From positions 1 through 36,649 of the forward strand of contig LUKI01000023.1 of the NCBI GenBank assembly GCA_001593685.1: a DNA stretch of 36,649 bases, written 5' to 3'. The translations under genes and the position numbers were made by a program. The notes beneath the pieces were generated by a model. The model saw only the letters and a list, made by a program, of their open reading frames with translations. It ran no database searches and was not told the DNA's origin. This document shows, piece after piece, positions 22,277-33,004 of this stretch. This DNA comes from Gammaproteobacteria bacterium F7 (GTDB lineage Bacteria > Pseudomonadota > Gammaproteobacteria > Pseudomonadales > IMCC2047). How positions within the stretch are numbered: the stretch's first letter is position 1; each line of letters opens with the position of its first letter.

Positions 22277-23450
22277 GCTCAGCCTCTCCTTCAGGAGCTG
22301 GAACAGGCAAACCAATTTCCCCCAGCACCGCCTCGGCCGCCTTAGCACTGGCATTTTGGCGCAGCTGCAAATGAATATCCATAAAGGTATCTGTTTGCGC
22401 TTTTACTGCTTTTTCATCATTCATATACGTTAACAGCGCTTGGGACAGGTTTTCCGGACTGGCTTCATCCTGAATAAACTCCGGCACCATGGGTTTTTTC
22501 GAGAGCAAATTGGCTAACGCAATATGATCAACCTTGATCATTTTTCGAGCAATACGGTAAGTCATTTTAGAAACTTTATAGGCCACGACCATTGGCCGCT
22601 TCAGCAGTGCAGCTTCAAGCGTAACCGTACCTGAGGCTACTAATAGTGCATCCGCCGCGGCCATCACGTCACGTGACTGGCCAACACTGATCTGTACATG
22701 TTTCAGATCAGGAAATTCAGCCAGCTGTTCAGCAATCAAAGCACTGGTTTTTTCCGTTAACGCCGCGATAAGAATCTTGCAATTGGGCATCTGTCGCTGC
22801 ACATGCAGCGCTGTTCCCAAAAAGGTCGCCGCTAATTTTTTCACTTCACTGGAACGACTACCAGGTAGCAAAGCCAGGATCTTATCGTCAGCCGCAAGCT
22901 CTAATCTTTCTCGCGCAGGCCGCTGCGGAGTTTCAAGATCAATAGTGTCTGCCAACGGGTGTCCAACAAAGGTAACAGGGACCTGGTGATCCCGGTAAAA
23001 GGTTTGCTCAAAGGGCAATAAGGCTAATACCTGATTAACGCTTTCGGCAATATGCTTGACTCGGTTCTGTCGCCAGGCCCACACCTGAGGACTGACGTAT
23101 TGAATCGTTTTGATACCGGCTTTTTTGAGTTTGTTTTCAAGCTGGAGATTAAAATCCGGCGCATCGATACCCACAAAAACATCCGGCGGATTATCAATAA
23201 AATGTCTGACCAGATTCTTACGGATTTTTAGCAGTTCAAACAGTCGGGATAAGACCTCAAACAACCCCATCACCGACAGCCGCTCCATCGGCACATGGCT
23301 ATGAAAACCTTCGGCCATCATACGAGAGCCGCCTATTCCCTCAAAGGTAGCGTCAGGGTAATGGGCTTTAATGGCTTCAATCAGCCCCGCACCGAGAATA
23401 TCACCCGAAGCCTCGCCTGCCACAATACCGATGCGCAATGGTTTGCTCAT
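22263..23450 (-). CDS. lpxB: Lipid-A-disaccharide synthase
   Basis: Glycosyltransferase family 19 enzyme that joins UDP-diacylglucosamine and lipid X into the lipid A disaccharide, at the inner face of the inner membrane. 395 residues from ATG 23450 ([17 protein letters not shown]). A longer start at 23507 would overlap lpxA and adds non-homologous residues. Motifs: [13 protein letters not shown] near 10-22, [36 protein letters not shown]. The family is near 380 residues, so the C-terminal tail is slightly long. Follows lpxA by 46 bases. Confidence 0.96.
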   Translation of the reverse strand: MSKPLRIGIVAGEASGDILGAGLIEAIKAHYPDATFEGIGGSRMMAEGFHSHVPMERLSVMGLFEVLSRLFELLKIRKNLVRHFIDNPPDVFVGIDAPDFNLQLENKLKKAGIKTIQYVSPQVWAWRQNRVKHIAESVNQVLALLPFEQTFYRDHQVPVTFVGHPLADTIDLETPQRPARERLELAADDKILALLPGSRSSEVKKLAATFLGTALHVQRQMPNCKILIAALTEKTSALIAEQLAEFPDLKHVQISVGQSRDVMAAADALLVASGTVTLEAALLKRPMVVAYKVSKMTYRIARKMIKVDHIALANLLSKKPMVPEFIQDEASPENLSQALLTYMNDEKAVKAQTDTFMDIHLQLRQNASAKAAEAVLGEIGLPVPAPEGEAEHVAV

Positions 23451-23496
23451 AAACGTCTTCTTTGAGTGATCATAAAAGCTTAAAAAGCTTCTCTGC

Positions 23497-24276
23497 TTAG
23501 CGCACAATACCGCGGGTTGAGGTTAGAACAGAGTCAATCAACACATCCAGTTCAGCCCCTTGATAGGACAGCTTACGAACTTCTTCAACGGCGTCCTGAA
23601 CAGTCAAACCTTTGCGGAAGATAATACGGTAGGCGCGATGCAAGGCTGTAACAGCCTCTTTACTAAAACCGCGTCGGCGCAAGCCTTCAACATTAATGCC
23701 ATGCGCGGAAGCGGTGTTGCCGTTTACCACGGTATAGGCGGCCACGTCTTTGAGTACCACACTGCCGGCGCCACAAATACTATGCGCACCAATATGACAG
23801 AATTGATGCACCGCACAATAGCCGCCGAGCACAGCATAATCACCCACATGTACGTGACCTGCCAGCGAGGCATTGTTCGCAACAATGGAGTGGCTACCCA
23901 TGATAACGTCATGAGCTACATGCACATTAACCATCAGCAAATTATCGTTGCCAATCTTGGTAATACTGTTGTCCTGCACCGTACCACGGTGAATGGTGCA
24001 GGATTCACGGATCACATTACCATCACCGATTTCCAGCAAGGTGGCCTCGCCTTTATACTTCTTATCCTGGCACTCTTCACCAATACTGGAAAACTGAAAA
24101 ATTCGATTGTTGGAGCCGATTTTTGTCGGCCCTCGAATAACAACATGCGGGCCGATAACGGTTCCAGAACCGATACTGACGTCCGGGCCAATGATCGTCC
24201 ACGGACCGACTTCAACACCATCTGCCAGCTCTGCGCCGGGGTCAACAATCGCACTGGGGTGTATCAAACTAGACAT
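23497..24276 (-). CDS. lpxA: UDP-GlcNAc acyltransferase LpxA
   Basis: First step of lipid A synthesis: moves a 3-hydroxyacyl chain from ACP to UDP-GlcNAc. 259 residues forming a left-handed beta-helix of hexapeptide repeats, then a helical C-terminus (INVEGLRRRGFS). The catalytic His is H122 in VHVAHDV, equal to E. coli H125. At the position that sets acyl length (E. coli G173, Pseudomonas aeruginosa M169) the residue is A170 in SICGAGSV, by alignment. So the preferred chain length is not obvious from known rules. Preceded by fabZ. Confidence 0.97.
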   Translation of the reverse strand: MSSLIHPSAIVDPGAELADGVEVGPWTIIGPDVSIGSGTVIGPHVVIRGPTKIGSNNRIFQFSSIGEECQDKKYKGEATLLEIGDGNVIRESCTIHRGTVQDNSITKIGNDNLLMVNVHVAHDVIMGSHSIVANNASLAGHVHVGDYAVLGGYCAVHQFCHIGAHSICGAGSVVLKDVAAYTVVNGNTASAHGINVEGLRRRGFSKEAVTALHRAYRIIFRKGLTVQDAVEEVRKLSYQGAELDVLIDSVLTSTRGIVR

Positions 24277-24315
24277 GCTTCAGAAACCAATACAGGTATT
24301 AATATTAACGCGTTA

Positions 24316-24753
24316 TTATTTTTGTCTATCAGCACAGATAATAATACCTGAGCTAACCAGCTCACCTTCTACCGTCGCTTTACAGTCAAATTTCCAGATA
24401 CCACGTTTTTCAGTCATGATGGTTGCTTCGAGGCGCAGCTGGTCACCCGGTACAACCGGACGCTTGAAACGCAACTTTTCGCTACCGACAAAATAATAAA
24501 TCGAGCCGTCACTTGGTTTTTTGTCCATCGTTTTAAAGCCAAGAATACCGGCCGCCTGAGCCATGGCTTCAATAATTAACACACCCGGCATAACAGGCGT
24601 ATCAGGAAAATGACCGTTAAAAAACTCTTCGTTCACAGTGACATTTTTATAGGCAACGATCGACTTACCCAAGTCCATTTCCACAACACGATCAACCAAC
24701 AAAAAGGGATATCTGTGTGGCAGGTATTCCCTGATTTCATCAATGTACATCAT
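24316..24753 (-). CDS. fabZ: 3-hydroxyacyl-ACP dehydratase FabZ
   Basis: Dehydrates 3-hydroxyacyl-ACP in fatty-acid elongation, and so competes with LpxA and LpxD for substrate. 145 residues, hot-dog fold. Catalytic H48 (FNGHFP) and E62 (LIIEAMAQA) are present; [13 protein letters not shown] is the N-terminal signature. Two adjacent ATGs (24753 and 24750) are possible. Starts two bases after the lpxD stop; the lpxD-fabZ-lpxA-lpxB order is the classic one. Confidence 0.97.
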   Translation of the reverse strand: MMYIDEIREYLPHRYPFLLVDRVVEMDLGKSIVAYKNVTVNEEFFNGHFPDTPVMPGVLIIEAMAQAAGILGFKTMDKKPSDGSIYYFVGSEKLRFKRPVVPGDQLRLEATIMTEKRGIWKFDCKATVEGELVSSGIIICADRQK

Positions 24754-24755
24754 AC

Positions 24756-25802
24756 CTATTGATCCTGATCTCGAAGTTTAGTGATCTGTTTTTCCAGCTG
24801 CCTAACCTGTTTGGTTAGCTCATCCAGCTGCTTTAGTCGTACTGAATTCTTTTTCCACTGAGGCGTGGGCATCATCGCTGTACCCGAAGAGTAACTTCCC
24901 GGTTCCTTGATGGAACCAGTCACAAAAGACATCGCGGTGATAAAAACTCGGTCACAAATTTTGAGGTGCCCAGCAAAACCAACACCTCCGGCAATCATAC
25001 AGTGACTACCAATTTCGGTACTACCAGAGATTCCTACACAGGCAGCAATCGCCGTATGCGAACCAATCCGCACATTATGGGCCACCATGACTTGGTTATC
25101 AATCTTAACCCCCGTCTCAATGACAGTATCTTGAAGCGCACCGCGATCAATGGTGCTATTCGCACCAATTTCCACATCGTTGGCAATGGATACACCGCCC
25201 AACTGGGCAATTTTTTCCCATTTACCTTGCTGGTTTGCAAACCCAAAGCCATCTGCACCAATAACGGCGCCACTGTGTACAATGCAGTTTTGGCCGACGC
25301 AAACACCATGATAAAGCGTCACATTCGGCGCCAGTATCGTGCCACGCCCAATTTCAACATGAGCACCAATAAAGCAGCCTGCCCCAATTTCTACATCAGC
25401 AGCAATACGGGCACCAGACTCAATAACCGTATTTGGGCCAACCGCAGCCGAAGCATCGATATCAGCATCCTCAGCAACTAACGCACTCTGATGAACACCT
25501 TTGCCTAATACCGGTCGACCATCAAATAAGTGCGATATTTTTGCAAAGCCTAAATAGGGGTTATCAGAAATCAGTACATTACCGGGTGCTTCAGCGGCAT
25601 GCTCAGGTTTCAAAATAACGGCACCCGCCCGACTGGTTTTAAGCGTCGATAAATACTTGCGATCAGATAAAAAGCTAATATCAGAACCACCCGCATCGGG
25701 TAAGCTGGCAAGACCATTGACCACAAATTCGGCCTCGCCTCGCAACTCAGCATCAAGATGCCCGGCCAGCTCAGCCAACGTATACTCAGCCTTTTTCTGC
25801 AT
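24756..25802 (-). CDS. lpxD: UDP-3-O-acylglucosamine N-acyltransferase LpxD
   Basis: Third step of lipid A synthesis: adds the second 3-hydroxyacyl chain to the 2-amino group. 348 residues from ATG 25802 ([16 protein letters not shown]). TTG 25820, adjoining the skp stop, is an alternative that adds six residues. The N-terminal uridine-binding domain (about 1-100) is followed by a left-handed beta-helix of hexapeptide repeats. The catalytic His lies in MVAHNVRIG, equal to E. coli H239. GADGFGFAN and DRGALQDT are family motifs. The C-terminal helix ([17 protein letters not shown]) is coiled-coil-like. Confidence 0.96.
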   Translation of the reverse strand: MQKKAEYTLAELAGHLDAELRGEAEFVVNGLASLPDAGGSDISFLSDRKYLSTLKTSRAGAVILKPEHAAEAPGNVLISDNPYLGFAKISHLFDGRPVLGKGVHQSALVAEDADIDASAAVGPNTVIESGARIAADVEIGAGCFIGAHVEIGRGTILAPNVTLYHGVCVGQNCIVHSGAVIGADGFGFANQQGKWEKIAQLGGVSIANDVEIGANSTIDRGALQDTVIETGVKIDNQVMVAHNVRIGSHTAIAACVGISGSTEIGSHCMIAGGVGFAGHLKICDRVFITAMSFVTGSIKEPGSYSSGTAMMPTPQWKKNSVRLKQLDELTKQVRQLEKQITKLRDQDQ

Positions 25803-25820
25803 TCTCAGAAACGCTGCCAA

Positions 25821-26324
25821 TTAAGGATTTGCGTTAATAATTTCTGTTACACGCTTCGTTAAATTGTCATTTTCATCGACAATTAGCGCCGCTTTAAGGT
25901 GCATAAGAACGGTGTAATCGCCCTTTTCCATCAGCTGAGTAACCGCCTGCTTGAACTTGGGTGCCAGTTCGTTCATCAGTTCCTGCTGACTCTGTACCTG
26001 AGACTCCTGCAACTTTTTATAACGCTGTTGATACTCAACCGCTTTAATCTCAATCTCGTTCGCCAGATCACGCTTTTCAGCATCGCTCATGACCGCCGCA
26101 TCCTGCTGCAATTTAGTTTGCAGTCCACGCACTGTCGTTTCCAGATCTTTCACTTTGTTTTGCTCTGGTGCCAAACGGCCTTTGAGCTCAGAAATTTTCT
26201 CTTTGGCTGGCTCAGAGTTGAGGATAGCAGCATCAGCATCCACAAAGGCAATTCGCTGTTCTGCGTAGGCCGTGCCCGCCATCAATGTAGCGGCCATAAA
26301 TAAACCAATAACTAATTTTTTCAC
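25821..26324 (-). CDS. skp: Periplasmic chaperone Skp/OmpH
   Basis: Holds unfolded outer-membrane proteins on their way to the BAM complex. 167 residues from GTG 26324, with GAGG seven bases upstream. Signal peptide 1-21, predicted cleavage in TAYA|EQ. The mature protein starts RIAFVDADAAI and continues with long amphipathic charged helices (about 45-125), the tentacles of the trimer. It sits between bamA and lpxD, the usual place. Confidence 0.95.
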   Translation of the reverse strand: MKKLVIGLFMAATLMAGTAYAEQRIAFVDADAAILNSEPAKEKISELKGRLAPEQNKVKDLETTVRGLQTKLQQDAAVMSDAEKRDLANEIEIKAVEYQQRYKKLQESQVQSQQELMNELAPKFKQAVTQLMEKGDYTVLMHLKAALIVDENDNLTKRVTEIINANP

Positions 26325-26391
26325 GTTACATCCTCATTAACTGTTTAATCTTTTTAATAGTGTCTAATGGTGCCCGACTTCGAAAACCAAC

Positions 26392-28728
26392 CTAGAAAGA
26401 GGTTCCGAAAGAGAACTGGAAAAACTCCGTATCTTCGAATTGCCCCTCGTTCAAGGCGCTCGCCAAGCTGACGCTCAACGGGCCAAAGCCCGATAACCAG
26501 GTAACAGAGAAGCCAACCGAATAACGTAACTCTCCAGCATCAAACTTGGAGCACTCGCGACTTGTTGCCGAGCAGTCAGTTTCAAACACATTACCCGCAT
26601 CCACAAAGAATCCTGTTTCAAAGGAACGGCTATCCTTAACAAAAGGCATCGGGAACAGCAGTTCGGTACTACCAGTAACCAGAATATTACCGCCAAAGGC
26701 TTCGGGGTCTTGATCCGGATCTGTTGTCGCTGGCGTGCTTCGCGGGCCAAGCGTGTTATTGGAAAAGCCACGCACTGAATCAAAACCGCCTGCAAAGAAG
26801 TGTTTATAGAAAGGTAAGCGACCGGTACTGCCATAGGCATCACCATAACCCAACTCGGTTCTCAAGCGTAGCGTAAACGTATCGCTTACCGGGAACAGTA
26901 TTCGTCCGTTATAGGTCAGTTTGTAATAGCTCAGATCGCTGCCAGGCAAGGACAACTCTAACGCTAAAGATTGAGAGGCACCTCGTGTTGCGAAAATACC
27001 TCGGTTCAAGGTCGACTCACGCCATCTGACAGTAGAAACAAAATTGCCATAATCATCCCCTTCTGCGGCTAAGAAGTTGGTGATTTCCTGAACAGGGTAA
27101 AGCCCAGTTTCAACAGCCACATTGTCATAACCAACCGAAAAAGATAAATACTGTGTTTCAGACAACGGGAAACCATAATTAAGGTTTGCCCCATAGCTGT
27201 CGGTGGTATAGCTGGAAACGTCATCTTCTTCATAATCCAGTTCACGGAAATACACATCAAAACCACGACTTACACCATCCACTGTGTAATAGGGATCAAG
27301 ATAGGAGAAATTATAGCTGGTACGCGAATCACTTTTATTCGCCCCCACCGAGACGCTTTTACCCGTTCCCAAAAAGTTCTTTTGGGTCACATCTGCACCC
27401 AGAGTCAGGCCGGACCCACCTGAAAAACCAACACTTAAGCTTACCGAACCAGAGGGCTGCTCTTCCACTTGATAATTAACATCGATCTGATCATCGGTAT
27501 TTGGCACTTGAGGCGTTTCTACATTTACCCCCTTAAAGAAACCCAGTCGCTGTAGTCGGATTTTCGACTGTTCAATTTCTTTGTTCGATGCCCAGGCAGA
27601 CTCCATCTGACGCATTTCACGGCGCAGCACTTCATCGTTAGTCTTAGTATTACCGGTAAAACTGATTCGTCTCACATAGGCGCGCTTACCAGGATCGACA
27701 AACAAGTTTATATCAACACGCTTTTCTTCTTCGTTAATATCAGGAATAGCGTTAACGTTGGCAAACGTATACCCATCATCACCCAAGCGATCGGTCATCG
27801 CTTCGGTTGTTTCAGTTAAACGCTCATTGGAAAAGATATCGCCAGGAGAAACCTTTAATAGCGGCAAGAATTCCTGTTCAGAAACCTTCAGGTCGCCACT
27901 GAACTTCACCTCACCAATAGTGTATTGCTCACCTTCGACAACGTTGACGGTGATAAAGACACTCGCTTTATCAGGTGTAATCGATACCTGAGTGGATTCA
28001 ATGTTAAAATTGATATAACCATTATTCAGATACTTGGAACGCAATCTCTCCAAATCGCCCGCCAGCTTTTCACGGGCGTATTTATCGTCGTTTTTGTAGA
28101 AGCTCTGCCAGTTTGTCGTGCTCAGCGAAAAACGATCAACCAGTTCTTCGTCATCAAACACTTTATTACCAACAATGTTAATGGCTTCAATAGTGGATGG
28201 TTTGCCCTCAAAAATATTAATCGTTAATGCAACACGATTACGCTCTAATTCCTCGACCTGGGTCTCCACTGTCACACCATAGCGACCTTGCGAGATATAT
28301 TGTCTTACCAATTCCTGTTCAAGACGTTCCAGCGTGGCGCGCTGAAAAATATCGCCTTCGCTTAGTCCGGACTGCTTTAGCCCGGCTTTAAGCTCATCCG
28401 TGCCAATCTTGTCATTCCCCACAATGCCAATCGCACTGATTGAGGGTCGTTCCTTCACCACAACGACCAAGACATTGCCATCACGGCCAATCTGAATATC
28501 ATTAAAATTGCCGGTTTTAAACAGGCTGCGTGTTGCCTCAATCACCTCTTTATCATCAACCGCATCACCGATATTAATGGGAAAGGCCTGAAATAAAGAG
28601 CCCGCAGAAACACGCTGCAAGCCCTCAAGGCGGATATCGGTAATAACGAAGGGTTCAGCCTGAGCCAGCCGTACAGTTGCGGCCAGAAAAACACTCAGGG
28701 ATAAAAGAAAATACGTCAGTCTTTTCAT
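26392..28728 (-). CDS. bamA: Outer membrane assembly factor BamA
   Basis: Central Omp85 protein that inserts beta-barrel proteins into the outer membrane. 778 residues. Signal peptide 1-24 (AQA|EPF), five POTRA domains at about 25-420 (the first begins ITDIRLEGLQRVSAG), then a 16-strand barrel ending in Phe, with the VRGF motif (FDSVRGFSNNTLGP) of loop 6 around 650. The length is slightly below the 810 of E. coli. Follows rseP by 26 bases and precedes skp by 67. Confidence 0.97.
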   Translation of the reverse strand: MKRLTYFLLSLSVFLAATVRLAQAEPFVITDIRLEGLQRVSAGSLFQAFPINIGDAVDDKEVIEATRSLFKTGNFNDIQIGRDGNVLVVVVKERPSISAIGIVGNDKIGTDELKAGLKQSGLSEGDIFQRATLERLEQELVRQYISQGRYGVTVETQVEELERNRVALTINIFEGKPSTIEAINIVGNKVFDDEELVDRFSLSTTNWQSFYKNDDKYAREKLAGDLERLRSKYLNNGYINFNIESTQVSITPDKASVFITVNVVEGEQYTIGEVKFSGDLKVSEQEFLPLLKVSPGDIFSNERLTETTEAMTDRLGDDGYTFANVNAIPDINEEEKRVDINLFVDPGKRAYVRRISFTGNTKTNDEVLRREMRQMESAWASNKEIEQSKIRLQRLGFFKGVNVETPQVPNTDDQIDVNYQVEEQPSGSVSLSVGFSGGSGLTLGADVTQKNFLGTGKSVSVGANKSDSRTSYNFSYLDPYYTVDGVSRGFDVYFRELDYEEDDVSSYTTDSYGANLNYGFPLSETQYLSFSVGYDNVAVETGLYPVQEITNFLAAEGDDYGNFVSTVRWRESTLNRGIFATRGASQSLALELSLPGSDLSYYKLTYNGRILFPVSDTFTLRLRTELGYGDAYGSTGRLPFYKHFFAGGFDSVRGFSNNTLGPRSTPATTDPDQDPEAFGGNILVTGSTELLFPMPFVKDSRSFETGFFVDAGNVFETDCSATSRECSKFDAGELRYSVGFSVTWLSGFGPLSVSLASALNEGQFEDTEFFQFSFGTSF

Positions 28729-28754
28729 TGTTATATCGCTTTTTGACGGGCTGT

Positions 28755-30113
28755 TTATAACAGCCTCATAAAATCGTTGTAGAGGGCAAAGAACATCAGG
28801 GTCATGATTATACCGATACCAATTCTTAATCCCAGCATTTGTACCTTTTCAGGCACCGGTTTACCACGCACAAGCTCCGCAAGGTAATACATCAAGTGAC
28901 CGCCATCAAGCATTGGAATTGGCAGAATGTTAATCACCCCCAAACTAATACTCAGATAAGCCAAAAAATTAAGGAACGTTTCCAAACCACGCTCAGCGGA
29001 ATCACCAGCTACCTGAGCAATCGTTATCGGGCCACTGAGATTCTTAACAGAAATTAATCCGGTGATCATTTTTTTGATCGAAACCAAAATCAGTGCCGTC
29101 ATATCCCAGGTTTTTTCAACACCTTCAATAAGGGCAACCGGCAAAGAGTAACGAATATCACGGCGCATCTCTTCGGGCCAGTCAGGCATCTGCACAGCCA
29201 CCCCCATACGCCCTGTTATATTTCCCTGATCATCCGTATGACTGCCCAGCACCACCCCTTGCAGCAGACTAGCGCCGTCACGCTCAAGCTCCAAAACAAT
29301 TTTCTCGCCTGGTCGCGCCTGCACATAATCAACCAATTCCTGCCACACTGTCACTGGCCTGCCGTCCACTGACAGGATCAAATCCTGTGGTTTTAGGTTT
29401 GCAGCGGCAGCGGCACTACCGCTAACCACTTTTGCCACTCGCGGCAAAATCGTCGGACGGTAGGGCTTAAGGCCTAAGCCACCCAGCACGTCAGGCGTCT
29501 CGGTATTGACCAACCAATTTTGCAGCGGAATGGTCAGCTGCTGCACCGCATCTTGATTAAAAGGGCTGACCTCTAGAATGATCTCATCACTGTCGCCAAC
29601 ATGGTTTAGCAGCTGCATACTGACCGCCTGCCAAGAGGGGGTCTGCACGCCATCAACAGAGAGAATTTCATGCTGTGTTTGCAGACCAGCTCGGGCAGCC
29701 AGGGAATCAGGCTCAACCCCACCGATAACCGGTGCCACCGAGCTGGTGCCGATCATGAACATCAGCCAATAGGCAAAAATAGCAAATAAAAAATTAGCTG
29801 CCGGGCCAGCTATAACAACAGCAATACGCTGCCAAACAGTCTTTCGGTTAAAGGCTTGCGATAACTCCTCCTCGGCAACCGGGCCCTCTCGCTCATCAAG
29901 CATCTTGACGTATCCGCCAAGCGGTATAGCCGCAATGCTAAACTCGGTACCATGGCGATCAACCTTCGTGTAAAGCGCTTTACCAAAGCCAACAGAAAAG
30001 CGTAGCACCTTGACACCACAACGGCGCGCAACCCAAAAGTGACCGAACTCATGTACCGTAACTAATATGCCCAACGCCACAATGAACGCCAGGACAGTTT
30101 GCAAGAAATCCAT
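28755..30113 (-). CDS. rseP: Site-2 protease RseP
   Basis: Intramembrane zinc protease that cleaves the anti-sigma factor RseA (in E. coli) after DegS, releasing sigma-E on envelope stress. 452 residues. The HExxH zinc site is H21-E22-F23-G24-H25 in the first TM helix, and the third ligand D403 is in MLDGGH. Two PDZ domains lie in the periplasm between about 110 and 310. About four TM segments are seen. It lies between dxr and bamA, in the usual order. Confidence 0.97.
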   Translation of the reverse strand: MDFLQTVLAFIVALGILVTVHEFGHFWVARRCGVKVLRFSVGFGKALYTKVDRHGTEFSIAAIPLGGYVKMLDEREGPVAEEELSQAFNRKTVWQRIAVVIAGPAANFLFAIFAYWLMFMIGTSSVAPVIGGVEPDSLAARAGLQTQHEILSVDGVQTPSWQAVSMQLLNHVGDSDEIILEVSPFNQDAVQQLTIPLQNWLVNTETPDVLGGLGLKPYRPTILPRVAKVVSGSAAAAANLKPQDLILSVDGRPVTVWQELVDYVQARPGEKIVLELERDGASLLQGVVLGSHTDDQGNITGRMGVAVQMPDWPEEMRRDIRYSLPVALIEGVEKTWDMTALILVSIKKMITGLISVKNLSGPITIAQVAGDSAERGLETFLNFLAYLSISLGVINILPIPMLDGGHLMYYLAELVRGKPVPEKVQMLGLRIGIGIIMTLMFFALYNDFMRLL

Positions 30114-30127
30114 TGATAAGCTCTATT

Positions 30128-31306
30128 TTACAGTAGGGAATTTGCCATCTGGCGGGCACGCTGATCTTCGGCCATCACCAGCTCAACACTCGTTGCGGCT
30201 TGTTGCTGGTATTGCTGCAACACGCGATCAACCAAGCGATAGATGCCTGTGTAGGATAATCGTTCCTCAAGAAATGCGGCTACCGCTACCTCGTTGGCAG
30301 CATTCAGTGCTACCGGCACAGTTCCTCCAGCCGCAATCGCACTGGCGGCAAGAGACAAACAGGGAAACCTGGCATGATCAAGTGGCTCAAAGTCGAGTTG
30401 CGCAATCTCAGCCAGGTTAAGGGAACTAACACCGGAGTCGATGCGTTGCGGCCAGGACAGCCCATAGGCAATTGGAATACGCATATCTGGATTGCCCATT
30501 TGCGCCAGTACCGAACCATCTGTGTACTCAACCATCGAGTGAATGACACTTTGACGGTGCACCAACACGTCCACCTGATCATGACTACAGTTGAACAACC
30601 AACAAGCTTCGATCAGCTCTAGGCCTTTATTCATCATAGTGGCCGAATCAACAGAAATTTTCTGCCCCATACTCCAATTAGGATGAGCACAGGCCTGTTG
30701 TGGAGTAATGTGCTCAAATTCAGCTAATGCCTTATCTCTGAACGGTCCTCCAGACGCCGTCAAGATAAGCTTTCGCACACCTATCGACGCAAGCCCCTGG
30801 CGATGCTTGGCCGGCAAACATTGATAGATGGCATTATGCTCACTGTCAATCGGCAATAGCTCTGCGCCACTTTGTTGCACGGCCTCCATAAACAATCCGC
30901 CGCACATCACGAGCGCTTCTTTATTTGCCAGAAGAATACGCTTTCCCGCACGTACCGCTGCCAAGGTTGGTAGCAACCCTGCCGCTCCAACAATGGCGGC
31001 CATCACATAATCAACATCGGTATGCTCGGCAACCTGTGCCAATGCAGCCTCACCACCAAGCACTTCGGTAGAGCTACCAATGTCTTTCAGACGCTCACGT
31101 AATTGAGCCGCAGCATGCTCATCACTCATGACCGCGTATCGAGGTGATAGCGCACGCACCTGCTGCACCATCACCTCAACATTACCATTAGCTGTTAACG
31201 CAAAGATTTGAAATTGATCCGGATGTCGCGCAACCACATCCAGCGTACTGACACCAATCGAACCCGTAGACCCGAGTACAGTGATTTTTTTTACTTGGCA
31301 GGCCAT
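30128..31306 (-). CDS. dxr: 1-deoxy-D-xylulose 5-phosphate reductoisomerase
   Basis: Second step of the MEP isoprenoid pathway, NADPH-dependent. 392 residues. The NADPH-binding motif GSTGSIG is at 12-18. The metal site is in [14 protein letters not shown], and the flexible loop in TASGGPFRD and [20 protein letters not shown]. It is read between cdsA and rseP. With IspD and IspF in this window it gives three MEP enzymes. Confidence 0.97.
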   Translation of the reverse strand: MACQVKKITVLGSTGSIGVSTLDVVARHPDQFQIFALTANGNVEVMVQQVRALSPRYAVMSDEHAAAQLRERLKDIGSSTEVLGGEAALAQVAEHTDVDYVMAAIVGAAGLLPTLAAVRAGKRILLANKEALVMCGGLFMEAVQQSGAELLPIDSEHNAIYQCLPAKHRQGLASIGVRKLILTASGGPFRDKALAEFEHITPQQACAHPNWSMGQKISVDSATMMNKGLELIEACWLFNCSHDQVDVLVHRQSVIHSMVEYTDGSVLAQMGNPDMRIPIAYGLSWPQRIDSGVSSLNLAEIAQLDFEPLDHARFPCLSLAASAIAAGGTVPVALNAANEVAVAAFLEERLSYTGIYRLVDRVLQQYQQQAATSVELVMAEDQRARQMANSLL

Positions 31307-31309
31307 CGT

Positions 31310-32131
31310 TTACAGGTGACCCATCTGGATCAAGGCAACCGTATACAGTGGCAATGCAGCAACCAGGCTATCAATACGATCCATAATTCCGCCGTGACCA
31401 GGCAATATTTTACCGCTGTCTTTCACACCCCGATGACGTTTCACCATACTTTCGGCCAAATCACCCGCGATAGAAACGACCGTCATCACAACCGCCAACA
31501 AAGCAAACAACAACCAGCTCGAGACCGGCGCATTTTGCAGATAGTCAGAGAAAAAAAGCATCAGGAAAGTAACAAGCACCGTAGAAACTAACGCACCATA
31601 AACGCCCGCCCAGGTTTTACCGGGACTCACTGCTGGCAGTAATTTGCGGTCACCCCACCGACGCCCTGCGAAGTAGGCTCCAATATCCGCCGCCCACACC
31701 ATCGCCAGCAACAGAAAAATCAGGAAAACACCCTGCTCATGTTGTTTAAGCAGGTTAAGGCTAAGCCAGGAAAAGCACAGTATAAACAGGCCAAGGAAAG
31801 CTCGCTTAGTGCTACTGCCCCACACCGTCGCACTGCCAGGATAGGTTTTCACCCACCAGAAAATAATCCCCCAAAGCACCAATGATGCATGCAGCAAGCT
31901 ACGCTGCGTTTGCACATCAAAATCCCACATCGCTTGAAATGCTAACAGCACAGCGCCACTAAAAAATAATCGTGACCGGGCAGGTAAACCAGACAGGTCA
32001 CCCCACTCCCAAGCAGCAAGGGCTAAAACGATAGCGGAAAAAATAGCAAAATAAAGTGGTGACAAAAAGATAATAGCGGCCAGCACTAGCGGCCCTAAAA
32101 TCAGAGCCGTAATAATTCGTGTTTTAAGCAC
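31310..32131 (-). CDS. cdsA: Phosphatidate cytidylyltransferase CdsA
   Basis: Integral membrane enzyme that makes CDP-diacylglycerol from phosphatidate and CTP for all phospholipids. 273 residues with about eight hydrophobic segments. The C-terminal signature SGKILPGHGGIMDRIDSL is complete. GTG start at 32131, which lies inside the end of uppS (8-base overlap), so translation is probably coupled. Three bases separate it from dxr. Confidence 0.96.
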   Translation of the reverse strand: MLKTRIITALILGPLVLAAIIFLSPLYFAIFSAIVLALAAWEWGDLSGLPARSRLFFSGAVLLAFQAMWDFDVQTQRSLLHASLVLWGIIFWWVKTYPGSATVWGSSTKRAFLGLFILCFSWLSLNLLKQHEQGVFLIFLLLAMVWAADIGAYFAGRRWGDRKLLPAVSPGKTWAGVYGALVSTVLVTFLMLFFSDYLQNAPVSSWLLFALLAVVMTVVSIAGDLAESMVKRHRGVKDSGKILPGHGGIMDRIDSLVAALPLYTVALIQMGHL

Positions 32132-32933
32132 TCATGTCCTCGCTTTTATCTCCGGTTGTCTGGCTGGCATCACTACTTTCATTGCTAGTACGGCCAAAAC
32201 GGCGGTCACGACGCTGAAAATCAGCGACAGCTTCATAGAATGCCTCTCGACCAAAATCCGGCCAATATGTATCGGTAAAATACAGTTCAGAGTAAGCCAT
32301 TTGCCACAACAGAAAATTACTGATTCGGTGCTCACCACCGGTCCGGATACACAGATCAGGCATCGGCAAGTCACTGAGACAAATACGCTCATGTAAGCTT
32401 TGTTCGTTAATGTCAGACAACTCAATTTTACCGGCACAGGCATCAGCCGCTAAAGACTGCGCCGCCTGAGCGATATCCCATTGCCCGCCGTAATCGGCAG
32501 CAATCACTACCGTGCAGCCATCATTGTTCGCCGTAAGCTTTTCGGCGTCAGCAATACCCTGCTGGATCTTGTCACTGAAGCGCGAGCGATTACCAATCAC
32601 CCGCAAACGGAAATTATTTTTGTGGATTTTTTTGACTTCTTGACGGAGCGCCGTCAAAAAAAGCGTCATCAGCGCACTGACCTCTTTTTCAGGTCGACGC
32701 CAGTTTTCGCTGCTAAAAGCAAACAGGGTCAGCACCTCGACTTTCAGCTCTGCGCAGACACGCATGACCGAACGCACGGACTCCAGTCCCGCTTTATGGC
32801 CCGCCGCACTCGGCAGACTGCGGCGCTTAGCCCAGCGATTATTACCATCCATGATAATTGCAACATGTCGAGGTACTGTTTCCAGGCTAGCCCGATCCAT
32901 TTGCAATTCACCAACAGCTGCTTTATTGCCCAT
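32124..32933 (-). CDS. uppS: Undecaprenyl diphosphate synthase
   Basis: Adds isoprene units from IPP to farnesyl diphosphate, giving the C55 carrier for peptidoglycan and O-antigen. 269 residues from ATG 32933, with AGAGG four bases upstream; TTG 32957 and ATG 32900 are alternatives. Catalytic D29 in IIMDGNNRW, FAFSSENW, and the C-terminal RTGGEHRISNFLLWQ. The tail after RRFGR is polar (Ser/Thr/Asp rich) and adds about 20 residues to the family length. Overlaps cdsA. Confidence 0.96.
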   Translation of the reverse strand: MGNKAAVGELQMDRASLETVPRHVAIIMDGNNRWAKRRSLPSAAGHKAGLESVRSVMRVCAELKVEVLTLFAFSSENWRRPEKEVSALMTLFLTALRQEVKKIHKNNFRLRVIGNRSRFSDKIQQGIADAEKLTANNDGCTVVIAADYGGQWDIAQAAQSLAADACAGKIELSDINEQSLHERICLSDLPMPDLCIRTGGEHRISNFLLWQMAYSELYFTDTYWPDFGREAFYEAVADFQRRDRRFGRTSNESSDASQTTGDKSEDMSA

Positions 32934-33004
32934 ATTGCCTCTGTTATCGCGACCCAAGTAGCAGTGATAAAATCACTGTATTTGAGCGCACCCTAAAAAT
33001 AGAG

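Noticed and set aside
23560-24351. Plus-strand open frame (263 codons) opposite lpxA
   Set aside because: Shadow of the hexapeptide repeat codons of lpxA; the Asn/Thr-rich translation is what the antisense of those repeats gives.
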